A stretch of DNA of 11,790 bases from Klebsiella pneumoniae. GTDB taxonomy: Bacteria > Pseudomonadota > Gammaproteobacteria > Pseudomonadales > Azotimanducaceae. This document shows, one piece after another, positions 1 to 7,163 of this stretch. A program made the position numbers and the translations under genes. The stretch is from the NCBI GenBank assembly GCA_945878745.1, contig CAMDVY010000042.1, forward strand, positions 1-11,790, given 5' to 3'. The notes below the pieces were generated by a model. It was not told the origin of the DNA. It ran no database searches and worked only from the letters and a program-made list of their open reading frames with translations. Every line of letters starts with the position of its first letter. The stretch's first letter is position 1.

Positions 1-2
1 AC

Positions 3-272
3 CATATCCGTATCGATCTGTTGGCCAAGTTTCTTTCACCGGGTGCTCAACAGTTCGCGCGTCGGCTGTCGGCATTGACCACCGCAGTAGTGCTGGCGCT
101 GTTCGCCTGGGCCAGCCTGGAATTTGTGCGTATGGAGTACGAAGACGGCGCTATTGCCTTCGCTTCAGTGCCGGCCTGGGTGTGCGAATCGATCATGCCG
201 TTTGCCGCAGCAGTGATGTGCCTGCGTTATCTGCTCCACGTGGTGAAGCTGCCCGAGCGTAAACAGGCATGA
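3..272 (+). CDS. TRAP transporter small permease (DctQ family), C-terminal part
   Basis: This is the C-terminal half of the small membrane subunit of a tripartite ATP-independent periplasmic (TRAP) transporter, which pairs with the large permease and a periplasmic solute-binding protein for ion-driven uptake of organic solutes. The reading frame is open to the left edge (the first codons read HIRIDLLAKF). A TTG at position 21 is therefore not the true start, and roughly half of a typical DctQ protein is missing. The HIRIDLL stretch matches the H-I-x-V-D type motif that precedes the third membrane helix in this family. Two hydrophobic segments follow, one around ALTTAVVLALFAWASLEFV and one around ESIMPFAAAVMCLRYLLHVV. 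The stop overlaps the start of the large permease as ATGA, typical of dctQ-dctM pairs. The solute-binding protein gene, if part of this operon, would lie upstream of the window. Identity rests mostly on context plus the short motif. Confidence 0.85.
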   Translation, partial: HIRIDLLAKFLSPGAQQFARRLSALTTAVVLALFAWASLEFVRMEYEDGAIAFASVPAWVCESIMPFAAAVMCLRYLLHVVKLPERKQA

Positions 273-1561
273 TCTGGCTGGCTGTCGCAGGACTATTGTT
301 GATGGCGCTCTCGGGTGCCCCTTTGTTCGCGGTGCTGCTGGCGGCTGCGATGACCGGGTTCTGGGCATCGGATATCGAGCTGACTGTGGTCGCCATCGAA
401 TTGTATCGGCTGGTCGATACGCCCCTGCTGGTGGCCCTGCCGCTGTTTACCTTTGCCGGCTACGTACTGTCAGCTGCGCAGACCTCGCAGCGACTGGTTG
501 ACCTTGTTCAATCCCTGTTTGGTGCGCTGCCCGGCGGACTGGCCATCGTCGGTTTTGTAGCGTGCGCGGTATTCACGGCATTGACCGGAGCATCTGGTGT
601 CACCATCGTCGCGTTGGGCGCCTTGTTGCTGCCGGCCATGCTGAGCCAGGGTTACAGTGAACGATTCAGCCTCGGTCTGGTAACGTCATCCGGCAGTCTT
701 GGTCTGCTGATCGTGCCGTCGGTACCCCTGATCCTGTATGGCGTCATTGCCCAGCAGATGGATGTGGGCGTGCAGTTCTCCATTGTCGATCTGTTCAAGG
801 CAGGTGTGCTGCCGGTGCTGCTCATGCTAACGATGCTGATTGGCTGGACGCTTTGGAAACACCGGGCAAGCGGCCCTGAGGGCGGTATTAAACGGCAGCC
901 ATTCACGCGGGCAGAATTAGGTCGGGCGTTGTGGGCTGCCCGGTATGAGCTGCCCCTGCCTTTCGTGGTACTGGGTGGGGTTTTCAGCGGTGTGTTTGCA
1001 GTTTCCGATGCTGCGGCTGTGACGGCGCTGTACGTGATTGTTGCCGAGGTAGTTTTGTATCGCGACGTCCAATGGCGACAACTACCCGGATTGGTCGTGG
1101 ACTCAATGGTGATGGTAGGCGGCATCCTACTGATACTGGGTGTGGCGCTGGCCTTCACGAATTACCTGGTGGATGCGCAGATTCCCCAACAGCTCTTCGA
1201 GTTCATGCAGGCACATGTGACCAGCCCGCTGATGTTCTTGCTGTTGCTCAATGTGCTGCTGCTATTGCTGGGCGCAATTCTGGACATCTTTGCTGCGACA
1301 GTGATCATGGTCCCTTTGTTGTTGCCTGTGGCGGTAGGTTATGGGATTCACCCGGTTCACTTGGGCATCATCTTTCTGGCGAATATGCAGATCGGCTATT
1401 TCACGCCACCCATCGGGATGAACCTGTTCATTGCCAGCTTCCGTTTTCGCAAACCGATGCTTGAACTGTACAGTGCGTGCTGGCCGTTTTTTGTGGTGCT
1501 GCTGACGGCGGTACTGATCATCACCTATGTCCCTTGGCTCAGCCTGGTGTTTGTCACGTGA
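269..1561 (+). CDS. dctM: TRAP transporter large permease (DctM family)
   Basis: This is the main transport subunit of a TRAP transporter, an inner-membrane protein that moves the solute using an ion gradient. The 430-residue length is normal for DctM, and the protein is hydrophobic throughout, with about a dozen membrane segments. Family landmarks are PLFTFAGYVL near residue 60, FTALTGASGVTIVALGALL near residue 110, IVPSVPLILYG near residue 150 and YFTPPIGMNLFIAS near residue 375. Two landmarks differ from the common form: IVPS where many members have PPS, and SDAAA where TEAAA is usual. The substrate cannot be read from the permease. The ATG at 269 overlaps the stop of the small permease, and the stop overlaps the GTG start of the MlaC-like gene. 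It is therefore translationally linked on both sides, tying the transporter to the lipid-trafficking genes downstream. Confidence 0.95.
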   Translation: MIWLAVAGLLLMALSGAPLFAVLLAAAMTGFWASDIELTVVAIELYRLVDTPLLVALPLFTFAGYVLSAAQTSQRLVDLVQSLFGALPGGLAIVGFVACAVFTALTGASGVTIVALGALLLPAMLSQGYSERFSLGLVTSSGSLGLLIVPSVPLILYGVIAQQMDVGVQFSIVDLFKAGVLPVLLMLTMLIGWTLWKHRASGPEGGIKRQPFTRAELGRALWAARYELPLPFVVLGGVFSGVFAVSDAAAVTALYVIVAEVVLYRDVQWRQLPGLVVDSMVMVGGILLILGVALAFTNYLVDAQIPQQLFEFMQAHVTSPLMFLLLLNVLLLLLGAILDIFAATVIMVPLLLPVAVGYGIHPVHLGIIFLANMQIGYFTPPIGMNLFIASFRFRKPMLELYSACWPFFVVLLTAVLIITYVPWLSLVFVT

Positions 1562-2136
1562 GTCGTACCTCTCTGTCTGGAGTGATTGGCCTGTTATGCG
1601 TGCTGGTTCTCGGAGGGCAGGTCAGAGCTGCAGAGGATCCCGGCCTACAGGTTGATGCGCTGCATGCCGTACTCGTACAGGCCATGAAACAGGGCGGAAC
1701 GATCGCCGAGCGCATCGCGCTCGTTGATGATCAGGTCTTTGCGCTGTTTGATTTCGAGACCATCGCCCGCATCAGTGTCGGACGAGAGTGGACGAAGATG
1801 CAGGCGGCCGATCAGACACGCCTCGTTGATCTGCTGCGTCGACTTTCGGTCGCCACCTATGCAGATCGCTTCGACAAGTTTGAAGGCCAGCGGTTTGAAC
1901 GCCAGGGCGTTCAGACCTCCAGGTCTGGCAGTGTCGTGAAGACCGTCATCGTTCGCAGCAATGGCGAGCGGGTCTCCCTGCACTACTACTTCAGAGCAGG
2001 CAAAATCTTCAATGTGGTCGCCGATGGTGTCAGCGACCTGGCGCTACGCCGTTCTGACTATGGCAGCATCCTGAAGCGCGAGGGTTTGGCCGCCTTGTTC
2101 AAGCACGTAGAACAGAATGTCGCCGAACTCGAATAG
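1558..2136 (+). CDS. mlaC: MlaC/Ttg2D-family periplasmic lipid-binding protein
   Basis: This is a periplasmic shuttle of the MlaC (toluene-tolerance Ttg2D, HpnM-like) family, which carries phospholipid or other lipids between the outer and inner membranes. I place the start at GTG 1558. It overlaps the dctM stop as GTGA and gives a clean signal peptide: a hydrophobic core over about residues 8-20, then VRA before AED, with likely cleavage after residue 24. Starts further upstream would place untypical sequence before the signal. The 192-residue length fits the family. The FDFETIARISVGREW region and the late FRAGKIFNVVADGVSDLALR region (from residue 145) match the conserved MlaC core, where K-I-x-D-V is followed by GVS and a tyrosine/arginine segment. 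The stop lies 20 bp inside the next gene, mlaA. Typical Mla operons carry the MlaFED ABC genes beside mlaC, and those are absent here. The precise lipid is unknown. Confidence 0.9.
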   Translation: MSRTSLSGVIGLLCVLVLGGQVRAAEDPGLQVDALHAVLVQAMKQGGTIAERIALVDDQVFALFDFETIARISVGREWTKMQAADQTRLVDLLRRLSVATYADRFDKFEGQRFERQGVQTSRSGSVVKTVIVRSNGERVSLHYYFRAGKIFNVVADGVSDLALRRSDYGSILKREGLAALFKHVEQNVAELE

Positions 2137-2872
2137 GACCGTTGCTCGGACGCTCACGCTACTGGCCTTTTGCGCAACGACACTGCTCAGTGGTTGTACA
2201 ACGCTCGAGGGCGAACCCTTTGCCGTGCAGGACCCTTACGAAAGGGCCAATCGCAAGATATATGGTGTGATCGACGGCGTTGATCGCCGGGTCATTGCCC
2301 CTGTGGCTCGTGGTTATCGCGTGCTGATGCCGGACTGGGCAGAACGTGGAGTCGGCAATTTCTTCAGGAATCTGCGTCGCATCGATAGTGTTGCCAACAG
2401 TATCCTGCAAGGGAAACCCCGTCATGCCGGTGAAGACCTGGCTGGGCTGCTGGTCAATTCGACGGTGGGGATCGGCGGTCTCATCGATGTCGGTGCCGGA
2501 ATGGGTCTGAAACATCACGAAGAGGACTTTGGGCAGACCCTGGCCGTATGGGGGGTGACCCGTACCCGCTACATCTACATGCCACCCGGACCCTCCAGCT
2601 TGCGCGACGCGCCTGGCACACTGTTCAAGTCTTACCTGCCTGAGTTATTGCTCAGCGGCGGATACAGCATCTGGGTTTCCATCGTTGATCTGCTGGCGAT
2701 TCGCGCCGAAGCATTGCCGTTGTCTGACGCGCGGGATCAGGCTGCACTTGATCCCTACGTATTCACGCGTGATGCCTACTATCAACGACGCGAATACGTG
2801 ACTTTCGATGGCGACCCACCGGTGGACGAATTTCTCGAGGAATTTGACGAACTCGAAGACACGTCGGAATGA
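2117..2872 (+). CDS. mlaA: MlaA/VacJ-family outer-membrane lipoprotein
   Basis: This is an outer-membrane lipoprotein of the MlaA (VacJ) family. In E. coli, MlaA removes mislocalised phospholipids from the outer leaflet and hands them to MlaC. The protein is 251 residues long, typical for the family. It has a lipoprotein signal with lipobox LLSGC, the lipidated cysteine being residue 27. The residues after it (Thr, Thr) do not signal inner-membrane retention. Conserved MlaA features follow: DPYERANRKIYGVID, PVARGYR, GNFFRNL, SILQGKP, NSTVGIGGLIDVG, EDFGQTLAVWGV and GPSSLRDAPG. The C-terminus ends in a strongly acidic tail (DEFLEEFDELEDTSE). The ATG at 2117 sits inside the 3' end of mlaC, and the stop overlaps the RND start as ATGA. 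The order mlaC-mlaA-RND places this protein and MlaC in one lipid-transfer route. Confidence 0.95.
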   Translation: MSPNSNRTVARTLTLLAFCATTLLSGCTTLEGEPFAVQDPYERANRKIYGVIDGVDRRVIAPVARGYRVLMPDWAERGVGNFFRNLRRIDSVANSILQGKPRHAGEDLAGLLVNSTVGIGGLIDVGAGMGLKHHEEDFGQTLAVWGVTRTRYIYMPPGPSSLRDAPGTLFKSYLPELLLSGGYSIWVSIVDLLAIRAEALPLSDARDQAALDPYVFTRDAYYQRREYVTFDGDPPVDEFLEEFDELEDTSE

Positions 2873-5388
2873 CCGACTACGTGAACAACACGCTTGGTGC
2901 CTGGGTGGCATGGGTTTGTCGGTACCCGTGGCAGGTCCTCATCGCCATCACGATGTTGACGATTGGCGCGGCGTGGTACGGTCTTGCCAACTTCCGCATC
3001 AATTCCGATCTGAGTGGACTCATTGATCAGCACTCAGGATGGCGTGCCGACTTCGATGAGTTTGAAGCGGCCTTTCCGAATCTGCTGAAAACCGCCGTGG
3101 TTGTCGTGCACGGGGATTCGTTTGGTGACGTTGAACAGGTGTCGAAGGCTATTGAAACCGCCATACGGGCTGAACCTCGCTTTACGTCGGTCAGTGCACC
3201 ACAGAATCTGCCCTTTCTTCGTGACCACGCATTGCTTTACCTGTCGGGTGACGATCTCGACGAGATGTCTGATCGATTGGCAGAAGCTCAACCTGTGCTG
3301 ACCGCGATCGCCGAAGACCCTTCGTTGCGAGGCGTTCTCGAAGTACTTGCCGACGGGGCTGAAAACGCTGTAGACGAAGCAGCCTTCGAAACCGTGCTCG
3401 AGCTTGTTACCAAGAGCGGCCGGCAGGCGCTGGCGGAGCAGGATGCCGGAATTCGCTGGACTGATGAGTTGTTCAGCCCTGATCCACCCCAGATCAGGGT
3501 GATCAGCCTGAAAGGCAGTACCAACTTCGATGTGTCTCTCCCCAGTGGAGAGATGCTTGCACTGCTGCGCCAGACCATAAACAGCGTGCCGTTGCCGACA
3601 GGTGTTGAAACAGGGATCACCGGCGAGATCGCGCTGACCCATGAAGAAATCAGTGCGGCAACGAGTGGCGTCAATCTTGCGGGCTGGATTTCAACGATCT
3701 TCCTGACGCTGGTGATGATCATCGGCGTGCGGTCGATCAAGATCGTCGTGGTTACGCTCCTGATGCTGCTGTACGGTGTTGCCATCACCACCGCCTGGGC
3801 CATGTTCGCGGTCGGTGAATTCAACACGCTCTCTCTCGTGTTTATCGTGATGTTTTTCGGTTTGGGCGTTGACTACTCGTTGCATTTTTCGCTTCGATAT
3901 CAGGAGTCGATCAACGGACACGATGATCGTGTGACCGCTCTCGTGCATGCGACGAAGGGCGTTGGGGACGCCATCTTTCTTTGCATGCTTACCACAGTGG
4001 TATCGTTCCTGGCATTCTGGCCGACACGCTATGGCGGGCTGGCTGACCTTGGTGTGATATCGGCTGGGGGCATGCTGATTGCCTTTCTGCTCACGTTCTC
4101 CATGATTCCGGCGCTGTATGTGGTCATCGGCACCATCAAACCACACCGATTAGGCGCGCGTAGCAGTGATGGTCTGGTCAAGTATCTCATTGCGCATCGG
4201 AGGTTAGTTCTGGCCTCGGTGGTGGTGGCAAGTGTTGCCGCATCCTGGTACGCCAGCCGTGCGCATTTTGATTACAGTGTCCTGGCGCTTCGAGACGAGA
4301 GCACGGAGTCCATGCGCATGCTGCGATTCCTGCAGGATGAAGGCGTAGCGACCGACTACGCGCTCTCAATCGTGCATGAACCGGGACAGCTGAAGGTTGC
4401 GGAGCTTGAAGCCTTGCCAATGGTCCGGGCCGTGATAACACCCGAAGATTTTGTGCCGAAGGACCAGGACGAAAAGCTTTTTGCAATTGAAGAACTGGGA
4501 TTTCTCCTCGAAAGCGCCGTGACACCCATTGCAATCCTGCCGGCGCCTACCAACGATGAACTGCGTGTTGCACTCAATGAATTTGCTGGCATTCTGCACG
4601 CGGGCAACCATTCTGAGGCGGATCTGTATGCGGATCTGGCCGAATTGCCTGCGTCACGGCTTCGTGTCTGGCAATCTGATGTTGTCGATGGCCTTGTATC
4701 GGAGCTTGAGTGGTTGAGACGAGCACTGGCGGTTGGGCCGGTCACGCTTGATGATTTGCCAGAAGGATTGCGGGAGCGCTTCATCAATGCCGATGGCAAA
4801 CATCTTTCAGTGGTGTTACCTGATCGGGATATAGCAGATGTTCAGTCGCTGGGTTCGTTCATTGACGCGGTTCAAGCCGTTGAACCAAAAGCCACTGGCC
4901 GGCCGGTCATCGAAAAAGGCGTTGGAGAGATTGTCATCGACTCGTTTCTGCAGGCGATGCTGATGTCTGCAGCCGCGATTTTTGTGATTCTGTTGGTGGT
5001 CTTTCGCAGTGTCGTCAGCGCGTTTTTCATTGCGCTGCCGTTGCTGCTGGCAGCACTCTTCACGCTGGCGCTGGGGGAGGTGCTGGACGCGCCGCTTAAC
5101 ATGGCGAACATTCTCGTGCTGCCGCTGATATTCGGGCTGGGTGTCGACAACGGCATTCACGTGTTTCATCGTTTTCACGCGACGGGTGACGTTGACAGCT
5201 TCATGCACTCAAGTACGCCTCTGGCGACGCTGTTGAGTACGCTCACCACGGTGGGTGCCTTTTCGTCCCTGATGCTGTCTCCGCATGTCGGTACCGCGTC
5301 CATCGGTCTGTACCTGACGCTGGCGGTGGGCATGCTGCTGCTCTTTGCCGTGTTCCTGCTACCGGTGCTGTTGCAAAAATCAAAATAA
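2869..5388 (+). CDS. MMPL-family RND transporter, probable lipid transporter
   Basis: This is an inner-membrane transporter of the RND superfamily, MMPL/HpnN branch, whose characterised members move lipids (hopanoids, mycolates and other amphiphiles) using the proton gradient. The 839 residues show the expected two-fold repeat. Each half has one N-terminal membrane helix (near residues 20-42 and 440-460), a large periplasmic loop, and a bundle of further helices. The equivalent relay motifs are GLGVDYSLHF, with Asp335, and GLGVDNGIHVF, with Asp760, both in the usual helix-4-type position. No lipobox or ATPase motif is present. It starts at ATG 2869, overlapping the mlaA stop, and ends in TAATG with the sulfatase gene. 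Association of this family with MlaC-like proteins is known from hopanoid clusters (HpnM/HpnN), but no hopanoid biosynthesis gene is visible here, so I do not assign hpnN. Direction of transport and substrate are inferred only as lipid. Confidence 0.95.
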   Translation: MTDYVNNTLGAWVAWVCRYPWQVLIAITMLTIGAAWYGLANFRINSDLSGLIDQHSGWRADFDEFEAAFPNLLKTAVVVVHGDSFGDVEQVSKAIETAIRAEPRFTSVSAPQNLPFLRDHALLYLSGDDLDEMSDRLAEAQPVLTAIAEDPSLRGVLEVLADGAENAVDEAAFETVLELVTKSGRQALAEQDAGIRWTDELFSPDPPQIRVISLKGSTNFDVSLPSGEMLALLRQTINSVPLPTGVETGITGEIALTHEEISAATSGVNLAGWISTIFLTLVMIIGVRSIKIVVVTLLMLLYGVAITTAWAMFAVGEFNTLSLVFIVMFFGLGVDYSLHFSLRYQESINGHDDRVTALVHATKGVGDAIFLCMLTTVVSFLAFWPTRYGGLADLGVISAGGMLIAFLLTFSMIPALYVVIGTIKPHRLGARSSDGLVKYLIAHRRLVLASVVVASVAASWYASRAHFDYSVLALRDESTESMRMLRFLQDEGVATDYALSIVHEPGQLKVAELEALPMVRAVITPEDFVPKDQDEKLFAIEELGFLLESAVTPIAILPAPTNDELRVALNEFAGILHAGNHSEADLYADLAELPASRLRVWQSDVVDGLVSELEWLRRALAVGPVTLDDLPEGLRERFINADGKHLSVVLPDRDIADVQSLGSFIDAVQAVEPKATGRPVIEKGVGEIVIDSFLQAMLMSAAAIFVILLVVFRSVVSAFFIALPLLLAALFTLALGEVLDAPLNMANILVLPLIFGLGVDNGIHVFHRFHATGDVDSFMHSSTPLATLLSTLTTVGAFSSLMLSPHVGTASIGLYLTLAVGMLLLFAVFLLPVLLQKSK

Positions 5389-7163
5389 TGGGCTGGTGGT
5401 GTCGCTTCGCGCTGTTCGTACTAGGCATGTTGACGCTGGTCCGCGCGTACACGGTGTCCGTACACGGCGCGGTGCCAGCCTGGGTGTGGCTCCATGGCCT
5501 GCAGGCAGACGTTGCTGCGTTGATTCTTTTGTCAGCCGTGGCTGCACTTGGCATGCGGTCATCGCGAGCCTGGGTTCGATCTTTCTTCGTGATACTCGTC
5601 GTGGCGGTTGTGCTCCTCGTCGTAGTGGCGGAAGTCTTCTACTGGCAGGAGTTTGAGGCCAGGCTGGATCGACTGGTCTTCCATTACCTCGCTTATCCGG
5701 TTGAGGTGCTCGTCTTCATGGATGAGCAGTTCTACATCACCTGGCTGTTGTTGCCGTTTGCGCTGCTGGTGTATCTGGTGGTACGTGTGCTCGGTATTGT
5801 GCCGCGAATGGACAGTGGCAAGCCGGTTCTTTTACTGCTGGTGTTGGGTGTGTGTGTGCTTGTCATGGTCCGACAACCCGTGCTGGACCAGTCCCGCCAT
5901 CTGAACCAGTTGTCCAGCAATGGCTACATTGGCGTGCTGACTGCTTCCACCATATCGCAGCAGGACTGGTCCGAGTTGTATCCGGGAGTGGCTTCTCACT
6001 CGAATTCTGATCTCGACGCCGCCGAACACGTTCAGTGGGAGTTCTTGAAGGTTCCGGTTGCAAAACTCGGCAACAAAAACGTTGTACTCGTCATTGAAGA
6101 GTCTTTCTCCGGTCCAAACTGGACGGATCCTGCGCTGCGTCATGAATGGCTGCCTGAGTTTGAGCGTTTGTCGGGCAGAGGTCTTTCGTTCACGAACATT
6201 TATGCTGCCGGCACCCGCACGTCGCGCGGTATGGAATCGATCATGCATGGTTTCCCGCCGTTGCCAGGCATTTCTGCAATCGAGCGTGACGGCGTTGAGC
6301 GCCTGGCCTCATTGCCCCGTGTGCTGAAGGCAGCGGGGTACCAGACCATTTTTGCTTATGGTGGATGGCCTGGATTTTCCAACTTCACCAGCTACTGGCA
6401 CAGCATTGGTTTTGAGCGCACCACTAATCGGCATCATTTTCCCGCAGGCACCTTTGAAACCAGTTGGGGGGCCGATGACAAGGCGCTGTTCGGACATGTG
6501 CTTGGATTGTTGGATGAGATGACCGCACAGCAGCGACCTGTTTTTCTGGCGACCTTGACCGTCAGCAACCATCGCCCGTTCAGTGTCCCGAATGACCAGG
6601 ACTCACCGCACAAGCGAACGCTGACGAATGCGATGCACTATGCAGATTCTGCCCTGGGTGATTTTTTCCGCGTTGCCCGTACCCGGCCCTGGTATGAAAA
6701 CACGGTATTTGTGGTGGTTGCCGACCATGGACCGAGGATTCACGGTGACAGCCTGATTCCCATCGAGAGCTACCGGGTGCCTCTCCTGATTCTGAGCGAA
6801 CCGGCGTTACAGCCAGCGATCGTCGAGGAGGTTGGTTCGTCAATCGGGATACCGGCAACCATCCTCGATCTGCTCGGCGTTCAAACCGAGGAGAAATTCT
6901 GGGGGCCATCACTGGTCAGTGGGCGAGATACGCCAGTTCCCGTCGAGCACGACTATCACGTTGGCGAACTTGTCGTAGGTCAGCTGACCGTGCTGGCCAG
7001 AGGCGGAATTTTCCATGCCTGGAAGCTGAGCGGAGCCGGGGTCGACCCCATGGGTGTGGTTGATCCGTCGGCACTGGAAGCTCGGCGGGTTGCCGACTAT
7101 TTCGGTTCCGCACATCGACAGTTTTATGCGTCCGGGTCAGGCGACGCCATTGCGGAGCATTGA
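5388..7163 (+). CDS. LtaS/MdoB-like sulfatase-fold phosphotransferase, membrane-anchored
   Basis: This is a membrane-anchored enzyme of the lipoteichoic-acid synthase/phosphoglycerol transferase family (alkaline phosphatase-sulfatase fold). Known members transfer glycerol-phosphate, or another phospholipid headgroup, from lipid to an acceptor outside the cytoplasm. The N-terminal 175 residues contain about five membrane helices, and the catalytic domain follows. The expected active-site set is present: metal-ligand region VIEESFSG (Glu238), probable nucleophile Thr278 in GTRTSRGMES, His395 in SNHRPF, and Asp446-His447 in ADHGPR. Assigning Thr278 by analogy to the LtaS threonine is an inference. 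The start ATG overlaps the RND stop as TAATG, with no convincing ribosome-binding site just upstream, which suggests coupling. The 3' end overlaps the c-di-GMP gene on the other strand by 27 bp. In a Gram-negative cell the product could modify a glycan or lipid rather than make teichoic acid. Confidence 0.87.
   Translation: MGWWCRFALFVLGMLTLVRAYTVSVHGAVPAWVWLHGLQADVAALILLSAVAALGMRSSRAWVRSFFVILVVAVVLLVVVAEVFYWQEFEARLDRLVFHYLAYPVEVLVFMDEQFYITWLLLPFALLVYLVVRVLGIVPRMDSGKPVLLLLVLGVCVLVMVRQPVLDQSRHLNQLSSNGYIGVLTASTISQQDWSELYPGVASHSNSDLDAAEHVQWEFLKVPVAKLGNKNVVLVIEESFSGPNWTDPALRHEWLPEFERLSGRGLSFTNIYAAGTRTSRGMESIMHGFPPLPGISAIERDGVERLASLPRVLKAAGYQTIFAYGGWPGFSNFTSYWHSIGFERTTNRHHFPAGTFETSWGADDKALFGHVLGLLDEMTAQQRPVFLATLTVSNHRPFSVPNDQDSPHKRTLTNAMHYADSALGDFFRVARTRPWYENTVFVVVADHGPRIHGDSLIPIESYRVPLLILSEPALQPAIVEEVGSSIGIPATILDLLGVQTEEKFWGPSLVSGRDTPVPVEHDYHVGELVVGQLTVLARGGIFHAWKLSGAGVDPMGVVDPSALEARRVADYFGSAHRQFYASGSGDAIAEH
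7137..7163. other. Tail-to-tail coding overlap between sulfatase gene and c-di-GMP gene
   Basis: The last codons of the + strand phosphotransferase gene and the last codons of the - strand GGDEF-EAL gene share 27 bp. There is no intergenic space and no stem-loop plus T-tract terminator that I can see nearby on either strand, so transcripts from the two sides could run into each other. Confidence 0.9.

Noticed and set aside
1477..1557. N-terminal extension of the MlaC-like protein upstream of 1558
   Set aside because: It overlaps the conserved last helix of DctM and puts non-signal sequence before an otherwise clean signal peptide.
3034..3642. A 202-codon - strand frame inside the RND gene
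   Set aside because: It is antisense to a convincing 839-residue RND protein, its composition is untypical, and no coupled neighbour or start signal is present.
3288..3827. A 179-codon - strand frame inside the RND gene
   Set aside because: Serine- and threonine-rich translation is typical of an antisense shadow, and it overlaps another antisense shadow.
2869..5388. Naming the RND gene hpnN
   Set aside because: No hopanoid synthesis gene is visible, and MMPL-type RND proteins beside MlaC/MlaA need not carry hopanoids.
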